A stretch of DNA of 64,000 bases, taken from assembly GCA_963780755.1 (NCBI GenBank), contig CAWACX010000001.1, forward strand, positions 186,001 through 250,000, read 5' to 3'. How positions within the stretch are numbered: the stretch's first letter is position 1; each line of letters starts with the position of its first letter. A program made the position numbers and the translations under genes. Shown here in pieces: positions 26,739 through 36,453 of this stretch. Source of the stretch: JALYNX01 sp963780755. Its GTDB lineage: Bacteria > Actinomycetota > Acidimicrobiia > Spongiisociales > ZC4RG35. The notes below the pieces were generated by a model. The model did no database searches. It worked only from the letters and a program-made list of their open reading frames with translations, and was not told the origin of the DNA.

Positions 26739-29227
26739 GCCTTGAGTGCGGCCCCAAGGAGATCGCTGGCGTTGGCGAGACGCTCCCGGTAGAGCGACAC
26801 CGAGCTCACCATCTCTGGTGGGGCCGCATCGCCCATGGCATCGGCCAGGTCCAGCACTTTCGCCGAGCTGAGCTCGTCCGAACGGACCACGAAGTCTCCC
26901 ATCTCGACCGAGAAGGCGAAGTCGCGGACCTTGGGCCGGTACTCGATGGCGATGAAGGGCCGGCCGGCAGCGGCAGCCAGGACGCAGGCGTGGAGCCTCT
27001 CACCGACCACGAGGGAAGCCCCCGCAAGCAGGTCGAGGCTCTCTTGGACGTCCGTGTACCCGGCGTGGTAGCCAACGGGGACCTCGCCGAGCATCTCCTT
27101 GATCTGGAGGATCGGGCGATCGTCGCTGGGATGACACGACATCAGCGTCACCTCACGTCCCAGGTCACGCCATGCCTGTATCGCTCCCGCCAGCTCGCGA
27201 AAGACGTCGAGGTCCGAGCCACCCCACAACTCGCCATTGGTCCACGCGGGGGCCACGACTATTGGCCCGCCGCCGCTTGATACCTCCCGAGACGGCGTTA
27301 GCGCGAGGGCGGAGTCCCCGCAGATCTCCAACTCGCCCTTGTAGCCCCAGTTCTGGAGTGTCTGTGCCGAGTTGGGCCCTCTAACCCCGACGTATGCGCA
27401 GGTCCCCAGCCAGCGGAGCCATTCAGTGGTGTCCTCGGTGAGCCCCCAGAAGCCGGGGCTGGCGACACCGGTCCCAAACACTGCTCGCTCGATTCGTGGC
27501 GAGTCGCGCTCGGTCAGCCAGCGCAGGTACTGGTTGCGATTGATGAGGGTGCCGCCGCCGAGCAGGAGGAGGTCCCTCGCCTCGCCCCGCGCCTCGACGT
27601 CGCCCCACGCCATGAGCTCGCGGACCGCCTCGAGCATTGCATCGTCGCCCAGGTTGTCTTTGCCCACCCAGCCCACATAGCGAACGCCGGGCCGGCGCTC
27701 CGCATCGGTCCTTGGCCTGGCAGACGGGGGCCGGGCGGGTCGGAATCGAGCCTTTGCGATCTGGAGCCCGGTCCTGAGAGTGGCTCCCGCCCCCATTTGC
27801 GTGGCCTCGTAGAGCTGGCGTGATCGGCTGGTGGCAAACGAGAAACCGTCCGGGCGTTCGGTTGGTTCCGAGCCGGGCAGTGCGATGAGTGGGTGGGAGT
27901 GATGGATCAGGTCCGCTCCATTTCGCACATCGGCGAGCGCCGCTTCGACCTCGACCCCGGAATCGAGCCGGAGAACGAGAGCACGGCGGCGCATTGCCAG
28001 CGCCAGCGGGAGGTCGCGGCCCCACGACGTCTCGAGATATCTCAGGTCCTCTTCTCTGGTGTAGGGGCCTTCCGGGACATCGATCCCGAAGGTGAGAGCC
28101 TCAGCCGTCGGGCGGGCGTCCAGCCGCTTGCGGAGGTTTTGGAGCAGTGTCGGGCCAGGGGCGGCATGTCCGTTGACGAACACCAGATATTCGCCCCGGG
28201 ATGCCCGCACTGCTTCCTCCACCACCGGGATGAATGAGATCCTCCGCTCACCATCCGCCGCTCCGGCGAAGGGATCGTGATCGCCGCCGTCGGCGAGCAC
28301 GACCATCTCGAAGTCGGGAAGGCTTTGGCCGCCGAGGGCACGCCACCAGGCGACCGGCGCACCGTCAGGGGTGTCATGGATCAGCACCGAGAACTTCGGT
28401 ACCTCCGGTGGCGGCTCCGGCATCCCCTTCCGATAGAAACGCTGGGGCACCAGGCTGGTCAACAAGCCCCGGTTCAGGTTGCGAGCCTGATTCCTCCCTT
28501 CGGTGCCTCCGGCGGTATCGGAGTCGAGTTGGTGGTAGATCCTGGCTTCCGGATCCTCGACGAACTTCGCGCCCGCTTGCCAGAGACGCCATCCGAGCTC
28601 GGAGTCCTCGCTGCCCCACCAGCGGAATCGCTCGTCGAAGCCACCGACGCTCTCGAATAGTGCGCTCGGTAGCGAGACATTGGAGGAGACGAAGGCCCGG
28701 TACCCCTCGTCGGTCGCCTGCAAGCCCGATGTGCGGCGGGTGAGGACAACCCGGAAGTCCTCATGCTCTTCGAACTCGAGGGCAGCGAGGTCGACTGCCC
28801 CGGAAGCGAGATCGCTCGCCTCGAGGCCGGCGGCGCTGAGATGGACGCGTCCACCTATGACGACGCTGTTCGCCCCGTCCCGATGCCATCCCGCATGCCT
28901 CGCCACGAAGTCAGGCCCGACGATGGCATCGGAGTCGAGGAAGATCACGACATCGGAGGAGACGGACCGCGCTCCCAGGTTGCGAGCGCGGGCGGCTCCG
29001 AAGCCTTCGTGCTCCTGTCGCACATAGCGTCGGTCGAACGGGGGGTTCCATCCCTCGACCAGGGAAGCGATGTCTTCGCTTGAGCCATCGTCGGCCACGA
29101 CAACCGTCAGCAGTTGAGTCGGGTAATCCTGGGCGCTCAACGATCCGAGGGTCCGTTCCAACACCGGCGATCGGTTGAAAGTGGGGATCACCACAGCAAC
29201 CCGGATCCCGGCTCCCTGTTCACTCAT
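26735..29227 (-). CDS. GT2 glycosyltransferase fused to polysaccharide pyruvyltransferase
   Basis: An intact protein of 830 residues with two activities in one chain. Residues 1-240 are a GT2 domain (VAVVIPTFNRSPVLERTLGS, LTVVVADDGSSED, VIFLDSDAIVGPDF, and the acidic WGSEDSELGWRL). Residues about 285-450 look like a second, degenerate GT2-type fold (FSVLIHDTPDGAPVAWWRAL, YLVFVNGHAAPGP) without a clear DXD motif. From about residue 525 a polysaccharide pyruvyltransferase domain follows: RYVGWVGKDNLGDDAMLEAV, DLLLLGGGTLINRN, SLVVGERLHACVLAAAAGRP and the SxRxH-like ERLH. It could add a sugar and then a ketal pyruvate, giving an anionic glycan. ATGA overlaps on both sides place it in a coupled set. 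Confidence 0.88.
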   Translation of the reverse strand: MSEQGAGIRVAVVIPTFNRSPVLERTLGSLSAQDYPTQLLTVVVADDGSSEDIASLVEGWNPPFDRRYVRQEHEGFGAARARNLGARSVSSDVVIFLDSDAIVGPDFVARHAGWHRDGANSVVIGGRVHLSAAGLEASDLASGAVDLAALEFEEHEDFRVVLTRRTSGLQATDEGYRAFVSSNVSLPSALFESVGGFDERFRWWGSEDSELGWRLWQAGAKFVEDPEARIYHQLDSDTAGGTEGRNQARNLNRGLLTSLVPQRFYRKGMPEPPPEVPKFSVLIHDTPDGAPVAWWRALGGQSLPDFEMVVLADGGDHDPFAGAADGERRISFIPVVEEAVRASRGEYLVFVNGHAAPGPTLLQNLRKRLDARPTAEALTFGIDVPEGPYTREEDLRYLETSWGRDLPLALAMRRRALVLRLDSGVEVEAALADVRNGADLIHHSHPLIALPGSEPTERPDGFSFATSRSRQLYEATQMGAGATLRTGLQIAKARFRPARPPSARPRTDAERRPGVRYVGWVGKDNLGDDAMLEAVRELMAWGDVEARGEARDLLLLGGGTLINRNQYLRWLTERDSPRIERAVFGTGVASPGFWGLTEDTTEWLRWLGTCAYVGVRGPNSAQTLQNWGYKGELEICGDSALALTPSREVSSGGGPIVVAPAWTNGELWGGSDLDVFRELAGAIQAWRDLGREVTLMSCHPSDDRPILQIKEMLGEVPVGYHAGYTDVQESLDLLAGASLVVGERLHACVLAAAAGRPFIAIEYRPKVRDFAFSVEMGDFVVRSDELSSAKVLDLADAMGDAAPPEMVSSVSLYRERLANASDLLGAALKA

Positions 29228-30964
29228 GATCTCTCGACCTCGAAAGGCATGATCCGGTAGCTCGGCGCCATGAGGTCGACTCTGGTGATCCCGTCGCGCT
29301 CCTCGACCTTCGCTTGGGGGGCCTCGGAGGCGAGGAATCTGCGGAGCCCGCGGGCCGATCCCTCGATATAGATGTAGCGCCGGGCAGCCAACAGGAAGTC
29401 CTCGAGGCCATCGAGATCCTCGGCCCGGGTCGCCACCGTTTCCATTCGGCCCCGACCGAGGCGTTCCTTGGTCAAGGCGGCTGCATCCCAGACCTCGCGG
29501 TCGGGTAGTTCTTCCACCAGATCAGGCGCGGCCAGGTGGGCGACTCTCTGCACCTCCACATCGTCGTCGATGGCCCTCGCCAGGGTGGATGTTGGGTCGG
29601 CTCGGGAGATGGAGCGCTTCTCGGTCCGGATTGCGATCTCGAACAACTCGTCGACTCGATGGTCGTAAGTGTGAAGCCCCATGGCGCGTTCCAGAGCGGA
29701 GTCGGCGATGTCCTGAAGCGAAGACGGATCCCCGAGGAGTCGATTCACATCGCGAACCACGTCGTCGGTCAACACGGCGTACTGCGACCCTTCGTCGAGG
29801 ATCATCTCCATGCCGGGGAGCCGGTCCGACAACAAGACCGCTCCGGAACCAACCGCTTCGAGCACCCGCATCGTGATCGGATAGTGGCGGGTACCGCCCT
29901 CGTTGATCACGATCCTGGAGTCACCGTACAAAGTCGGCCATCTCCTGCGCCGAAACTGCCTCTTTGAACCCGAGATGGTCAGCGGGCAGCGCGTTGTCCA
30001 ACTCGCTCACCAACTGCTGGCGCCGCCCGTAGGGCCCGCCGCCGCGGATCTTGGCCCCAACCATCGCCACGTCGTAGCGGCGTTCGGCAAGCGGGCGCCG
30101 TGCGTCGAGCAACTCGGTGGCCACCCCGAACGGAAAGCGGTGCACTGGGGCCGAAAGCCAATAGGCGAGGTGCCATGAGTGAGCCATCAGCACCGCATCG
30201 GCTCGGTAGCGATCGGCGAGACGGGAATTTGCGTGGAGATGGTGCTCTCCGTGGTGAAACCAGAACAGGACGGGCACTTGGGTATCGCCGGTCACCTTCA
30301 ACGCCGGATAGGGGCCTTCGACGAACATCACGAAGTCGGTGTTGGGGTCGACTGCCGAGAGATCGATCCCTTCGGTCTCCACGCGAACGTCGGCACCACT
30401 GCGAGTCAGCCCGGCCTCCAGGTACTTGCCCGGGTTGATCTCGCTCTTGCGGTAACAGAGCACGACCTTGCGGCCTCGAAAGCGCCCGGGCTCAGGGAGG
30501 TACGGTCGTCGCTGGTCTTGGGGAGTGTGAAAGGAGCCAAACCCGGCGACCGGCGCAGCCAACTCCGGTCTCGTCGGCGCCAGGTCGATGAGATCTACTT
30601 CCGGCACCGGATCCATTTTGGGGGTACGGGCAACGGCCCCGCCGGTCTCTTTGGCGGCCTCGACGGCCGCAGCGAGAGCCCGCAGGTCGGTCGGGACATA
30701 GATGTCTGCGCCAGTAGAGGCGGCGGATGCCGCCAGCGCACGGGTCAGCCGCGCTGCCTTCTCGTCGGCCGAAATGCCCCTTCCCTGGATCCGGTCCCAT
30801 AACCCGACCCCGTCGACTTTGACGCGGGTCACGCCTGGCAGAACGGGTCCCGCTACGGGAAGGACTGTGTCGACGGTGTGGCCCGCCTTCCCAAGCAGAT
30901 ATCGGGTGACGCGGGCCCTGGGGTCGGTGAGGGCGTCGTTGGGCGCCACGAGGCAGATATGCAC
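29224..30964 (-). CDS. CgeB-like glycosyltransferase (one frame break)
   Basis: ATG at 30964 begins MHICLVAPNDALTDPRARV. The N-terminal half contains RKVVLCYRKSEINPGKYLEA and VPVLFWFHHGEHHLHANSRL. The C-terminal half has INEGGTRHYPITMRVLEAVG and GAVLLSDRLPGMEMILDEG, the donor-binding pattern of the CgeB/spore-maturation and Glyco_trans_1_2 group. A frame change near 29928 separates the halves; the joined protein would have about 580 residues. A tail of about 140 residues follows the GT-B domain. It is first in the coupled set reaching to 25319 and its start is 42 bp from the stop of the subtilase gene on the same strand. Confidence 0.78.
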
Positions 30965-31005
30965 GGCGGAATCGTAGGTATCCCCCTGACCTGCGGGCAG
31001 TCAGG

Positions 31006-32811
31006 TCAATCGAACTCCACCGCTCGCTTGATGAATGCTGCCATCTGGCCGCGCGTCACCAGATCGGTGGGGCAATACCGGTTATTGGTCGGGGGATTGC
31101 ATCCCTGCGTGATCCCGGCGACCGCGATCTTGTTGATCGCGTGCTCGAAAACCGAGCCCTCGTCGTCTACGAACCGATCGGCTCTGTGTTGGGGGGAGCG
31201 ACAAGGCTCTGGCCAACATCGCCGCCATCTCGTCACGCCTGATGTCGTCACCACCGCAGAAGCGCCTTGTCCCGCAGCCCACGGTCAGGCCGGCCGCGGC
31301 CAGGCGGTTGGCCGCCCCTTCATAGAACTGGCCCTCGTCGTCGTTGAAGTAGTCCGTTCCCGACTCCGGGAGCCCAAAGGCGCGGGAGAGAAACACCGCC
31401 ATTTCGCCGCGGGTCACTCTCTGCGTGGGGCAGTAATTGGTGTTTGCAGGCGGGTTGCAGCCCTGGGTGATGTTGGCGTCGGCGAGCCAGTCGATGGCAT
31501 CGACGAAGACGGAGCCCAGCGGTGTCCACGAAGCGGTTGGTGATGCTGCGCCCGATGTTGAGACGACCGCTCTGGACGGTTCCGCTCGATGCCGGCGGTC
31601 GGTCGGCGAATGCCTTTAGTCGGGCTATGACCTCCTGATGGCCGATCCCCGGGTCGTGGGCGAGGAGCAGCGCCGCGGCACCAGCAACGATGGGGGAGGC
31701 AGAAAGAAGTCCCGTCGGCCAGTATGTATGGGTCGATCGAGGATGAGCCCGGTGGTCAGAATGGCCTGGCCGGGAGCCGCTATGTCGACCCAGTGTCGGC
31801 CGTAATTGCTGAAGAAGCGACAGTTGTCCAGGTCGTTGCGTGGCGCCGACTGCGATGATGTTCGAGAAGGGCAGTCCGCCGGGATGAAGGTCTCGCCGGA
31901 GGGTGGCAGGGCGTCGAGGTCGATGCCCTCGTTGCCGGCGGCCGCCACGACAACGACATTTCTGGACCTCGCATAGGAGATGGCCTCCCTGAGCAAGGGA
32001 TCGTCGTCGGTGACGCCCCCAAACGAGAGATTGATCACATCTGCGCCCTCGTCGGCGGCGTAGAAGATCGATTCTGCTGCGGGGAGGCTCCAGCAACCGT
32101 CGGAGTCGCAGGCTCGAAGGGCCATGATTCTCGCTGCCGGAGCGACCCCAGCGATCCCAATCCATTGCGGCCGCGGCGACCAATCCGGCGACTGCGGTCC
32201 CGTGGTTCGCAGCGGATCCCGATCCCACCGGGCTCGGATTGTTGTCATCGCTGATGAAGTCCCATCCTTGGAGTCGTCCAGAAGCCCACTGCCATCCTGG
32301 TCTCCGCCCCCGGACGGGTCGTTGTTCGTCCAGATCTGGGCCGCAGGTCGGGGTGGCACAGCTCGACCCCTGAGTCGATCACGGCGACCATCACACCGGC
32401 GCCGAGAGTCGACTCCCAGGCCGTTGGCGAGTCGATGTCGGCGTCGGGGCGGCCGCCGGTCTGCCCGGTGTTGTGGTGATACCACTGGTCCCCGAAACCG
32501 GGCTCATCGGTCGGGGCCGCAGGATGGTCGTAGCGATTCTCGACGATCACCTCGACTCCCAGCTCGTCGGAGAGGGCGTCGGCTGCGTCCTGGGCGTTCT
32601 CCGTGGTCTGTCACCTCGACCCGCTCCCAGCCAGATCGATGGCCGTCCGCGTCCGGCTCTGCCTGGGCCGCAAATCTCGTCGGCGATGGCAAGCGATGTG
32701 CCTGCCGGGACGAGCAGTCGGACAGTCTTCGCCTCTCCCTCGGCGGCGGTTTGCTGGGTGAAGAGGCTCGGCCACGAGGAGCAGCGAGAGGACGAGCGGA
32801 CATCGGGCCAT
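31006..32811 (-). CDS. Secreted subtilisin-like serine protease (S8) with SLH-like repeats (many frame breaks)
   Basis: ATG at 32811 gives a signal-peptide-like MARCPLVLSLLLVAEPLHPA. The S8 domain appears across frames: VMVAVIDSGVELCHPDL (catalytic Asp), NHGTAVAGLVAA (catalytic His), VINLSFGGVTDDDPLL, VVVVAAAGNEGIDLDALPP (oxyanion Asn region) and SASPIVAGAAALLLAHDPG (around the catalytic Ser). The C-terminus holds three SLH-like repeats: one near ITQGCNPPANTNYCP, a middle one with LTVGCGTRRFCGG and a last one with ITQGCNPPTNNRYCP, ending at 31006. At least eight frame changes are needed. Probably a surface-attached protease of about 590 residues. It is divergent from the 32865 gene, with two palindromes in the gap. 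Confidence 0.78.
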
Positions 32812-32830
32812 GCTCCCAGACTTTGTGGCT

Positions 32831-32865
32831 TTGTCGACAAGAGCGGTTACCTTGACCCGGGTCAA
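32831..32865. promoter_or_regulatory. Two perfect palindromes in a divergent promoter gap
   Basis: The 53-bp gap between the start codons of the subtilase and the SLH-dehydrogenase gene contains TTGTCGACAA (32831-32840) and TTGACCCGGGTCAA (32852-32865). Their centres are about 23 bp apart, close to two helical turns, and the second ends on the A of the plus-strand ATG. The arrangement suits a dimeric repressor controlling both genes, but no regulator is known for it and short palindromes also occur by chance. Confidence 0.35.
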
Positions 32866-34569
32866 TGTCGTTCCTTGCCACCCTTGCTTTGGTGGCTGCG
32901 CTGCTCCCCACAGCGGCGCTGGCACCCGGTGGGACGTTCACCGACGACGATCAAATCGTCCACGAGGGCGGCATCGAAGCCATCGCCGCGGACGGGATAA
33001 CGGTCGGGTGCAACCCGCCATTCAACGACCGTTTCTGCCCGAGTCGCCTGCTGACCAGAGCGGAGATGGCGACGATGGTCGCTCGTGCCCTCTCCCTCCC
33101 GGCGCCGCAAAGCGACCATTTCATCGATGACGAGGGTCACATCCTCGAAGGGAGCGATCAACCGAATCGCCGACGCCGGGATCACGCAGGGCTGCAATCC
33201 ACCGAGCAACAATCGGTTCTGCCCGAACCGTGACCTGACCAGGGCAGAGGCCGCAGCGTTCATCGCCCGCGCGTTTGGATTGCCCGGATCTGGGCAGAAC
33301 TTCTTCGTAGATGACAACGGCCATGTCCTCGAGGGCGCGATCAACCGCCTTGCAGCCGCCGGGATCACGGTTGGGTGCAACCCGCCTACCAACAACCGGT
33401 TCTGCCCCAACCGCGTGCTCACCCGAGGTGAGATGGCGACCATGTTGACCCGGGCGATGGGCTTGACCTCGATGAAGCCCCCACCCCGGCCACCACTTGG
33501 CCTGGCAGCTGGTGGTCAGCGGCCTTAGCTGCCCGATCCAGGTCGCTCAACCCCCGGCGAAGACCCGCCTCCTGATCGCTGAGCAGGGTGGGCTGGTCAG
33601 GGTCTTCGAGAACGGGGCGCTGCGCACCCAACCGTTCCTCGACCTGACGGACAAGTGGTGTTCGGTGGAGAACGAGGGCTGCTCTCGATCGCGCTCCATC
33701 CCGATTACCCAGCCGACCGTCGCCTCTTCGCCTGGTACTCGGCTCCGCTTGCGCTCCGGTGGAGCGGGGAATCACACCACATACATTGGTGGAATTCGAC
33801 ATCTCCGCCGACCTCCAAGTCGGCGTCGTCCCACGCGTCAACTGCTGGCGTCGACCAGCCGTCCAACAACCACAACGGCGGGTTCCTCGACTTCGGCGCG
33901 GATGGCTATCTCTATCTCAGCCTGGGTGACGGTGGGGGGGCCAACGACCCGGGCAACCGGGCGCGAAACCTGAACACGCTTTTCGGCAAGATGATCCGAA
34001 TCGGCGTCGATGGCGCTGCAGCCGTACTCCATTCCCTCGGACAATCCATATGTGGGAGAGCCGGGACGCGATGAGATCTGGGCCTCGGGCTTGCGCAACC
34101 CATGGCGGTGGTCCATGGACAACGGGTTCCTTACATCGGCGACGTCGGGCAGGGAGCCCGGGAGGAAGTCGACGTGGTGCGGGTCAACCCTGTCGGATAC
34201 GACTTCGGGTGGTCCCGCTACGAGGGAACGCTTGTGCAACCCCAACGACAGCGATCCCAGTTGCGCCACGTCCGGCCTGACGATGCCGGTTTACGAGTAC
34301 GGCCGCTCGGGGGGGAGGACCGTGACCGGCGGGATGGTCTACCGGGGCCCCACTGTGCGTTCCTTGAGCCGTTACTACATCTTCGCCGATTTCGGGTCCG
34401 GGCATGGTGCGCGGGTTCCGCCTGCTCAACGGCCGTCCGGTCGAAGCCCGTGACCTCATCGGCCGGCTTCGTGCGCCCGGCCTGGTTTCCTTTGCCGCCG
34501 ACGCCGATGGCGAATTGCTCGCCGTTTCGCTGTATCGACGGCGCTGTCTACCGTCTCACCGGGGGTTGA
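32865..34569 (+). CDS. Secreted protein: three SLH-like repeats plus glucose/sorbosone dehydrogenase propeller (frame breaks)
   Basis: ATG at 32865 gives a signal peptide (FLATLALVAALLPTAALAPGG). Three repeats follow at the N-terminus: ITVGCNPPFNDRFCPSRLLT, ITQGCNPPSNNRFCPNRDLT and ITVGCNPPTNNRFCPNRVLT, the second after a frame change near 33160. From about 33490 the protein becomes a GSDH-type six-bladed propeller: LVVSGLSCPIQVAQPP, GGERGLLSIALHPDYPADRR, NHNGGFLDFGADGYLYLSLG, RDEIWASGLRNPWRWSMD and PVYEYGRSGGRTVTGGMVYR. The end reads DGAVYRLTGG at 34569. At least six frame changes are present. PQQ-dependent sugar dehydrogenases share this fold, but cofactor residues cannot be confirmed here, so enzymatic activity is unproven. 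It is the only one of the four repeat proteins with the repeats in front. Confidence 0.75.
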
Positions 34570-34611
34570 TATCTGCTTCAGAGGCATGGGCCGCCGACCG
34601 ATGGACGAGGA

Positions 34612-36431
34612 GTGAGGCTTCGTCATCCGATTGCGGTTTTGGCCATTGGCCTGGCCCTTCTCACCATCGCCGCGCCCGCCTTCGCTGCCGATGAGGAGTG
34701 GGAATTCGACGGCGGGGGATGGGGCCACGGCGTTGGGCTCTCCCAGTTCGGGGCGTTGGGACAGGCCCAGGATGGCCGAAACTCCACCCAGATCCTCCAG
34801 CACTACTACGCCGGGACCTCGGTCGTCGAGATGCCCTCCCATTGGAGCACCGCGGCCAACGGTCTTTGGGTCGGACTGGTGCTCGAACGCCGACCGTTGT
34901 CAGCCTCACGGCCGGTCGGTGGGCCACTGACCATCTGTCAGCCCGCTGCGGTCTGCCCGCCGGCGAACGGGTCGGGTTTCACCGACGTCACCATCGATCC
35001 CGGCGAGTCATGGGTGTTCGAGTCCGTTGGCACCGGGGTGTGCCGTTTTCGCAAAGGGACCGAGGGAAATCTCGGGGCCGGGCCCGTGTGACGGCCGTCT
35101 CGCCAAGTCGACGAGCACGAATGTCCGGTTCCGGGTGAATGGCAAGGAGTACGCACGGGGGTCGATTCGCTTCACTCCCTCGTCGGGCGGATTCCACACC
35201 AATGTCACGTTGAGCCTCCAGGAGTACCTCTGTACGGGTCTGGCCGAGGTCCCGTCGTCATGGCCAACACATGCGCTCCGGGCCCAGGCGATCATCGGGC
35301 GCAGCTACGCAGTGGCCACCGCCGTGGAGCGGGGGGGCAGCGACGGGTCCGGGAAGCTGTCGAGTTGTGGGTGTCACCTGCGAAGCACTCCGGCGGACCA
35401 GGCCTACGCCGGATGGAGCAAGGAGGACCCGGCCAACGGTGGCAGCACCTTGGGTCGCGGCTGTGAACGACTCCGCAGGGGACATCCTGACCCATCCCCA
35501 GTCCACTTATGCCTTCGATATCGCCAAGGCCTTCTACTCGTCGTCGAATGGGGGAGCTAGCGAGAACGTCGAGTTCGTGTGGGGTGGCGCTGCCTTACCG
35601 TGGCTTCGATCCGTGGCCGATCCTTGGTCCTCCGATCCGGACATAAACCCGCTCGCCCGCTGGACCGTGGTGGTGAAAGCCCCCAAGATCGCAGCGGCCT
35701 TTGGTTGGGAACGAGTGACGATGGTCGAGGTGACGAGCGGGCCTCCGGGCGCTGTGGTTCGATTCACCGGTCGAAATGCAGGGGCAGTTGTCACGAAAGA
35801 CCTCTGGGGCGACAGCCTCCGACTCTTCCTCGGGGCAAACGCTTTCCGAAGAGACGGTGACCCGGTCCGGGTGTCCCCCTACGTGATCGGTATCCGCTAC
35901 CAAGGCCCCTTCCTGGACATATCGGGCCATCTCTTCGAAGACGCCATCATCTGGATGGGCCAGGAGAAGATCAGCGAGGGTTGCAACCCACCCGTCAACT
36001 CCAACTACTGCCCCGATGACAAAGTGACCCGTGGTGAGATGGCGGTCTTCCTTTCCCGCATCCTCAACCTTCCGATCCCCTCCGGAGACCACTTCAGTGA
36101 CGACGACGGGCGGTTCTACGAATCTGCGGCCAACCGCTTGTTCGAGGCGGGGATCACCGAGGGCTGTGGGGCGAATCGGTACTGCGGCGACCAGTTCATT
36201 CCCAGGGAGCAGATGGCCGCCTTCCTGGCGCGCACGCTTTCGCTACCGGCGAGCGGCGTCGATCATTTCATCGACGACGAGGGCTCGATGTTCGAAGGGG
36301 CAATCGACAAGATCGCTCAGGCAAAGATCACCCTGGGGTGTAATCCGCCAACCAACAACCGATTCTGCCCCAAAGACCATGTGACCAGGGGCCAGATGGC
36401 GGCGTTCTTCAAGCGTGCCTGGGGATCCTGA
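34612..36431 (+). CDS. SpoIID/LytB-domain protein with three SLH-like repeats (frame breaks)
   Basis: GTG at 34612 opens a signal peptide (LRHPIAVLAIGLALLTIAAPAFA). The SpoIID/LytB signature is split as usual in Actinobacteria: GWGHGVGLSQFGALGQAQDG near the N-terminus, ILQHYYAGTSV, then YLCTGLAEVPSSWPTHALRA and IIGRSYAVATAVE further on. The family cleaves or modifies peptidoglycan glycan strands (lytic transglycosylase in SpoIID). The C-terminus has three repeats: ISEGCNPPVNSNYCP, ITEGCGANRYCGD and ITLGCNPPTNNRFCP, ending at 36431. Two frame changes, near 35080 and 35450, split the gene. About 605 residues. It follows the GSDH-like gene by 42 bp on the same strand, so they may be co-transcribed. 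Confidence 0.82.
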
Positions 36432-36453
36432 GCCCTCCTACCATCCGGTCGCA

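Noticed and set aside
31006..36431. CRISPR or DNA-level tandem repeat in the region of repeated proteins
   Set aside because: The repetition is at protein level (SLH-like repeats); no short direct DNA repeats with regular unique spacers are present.
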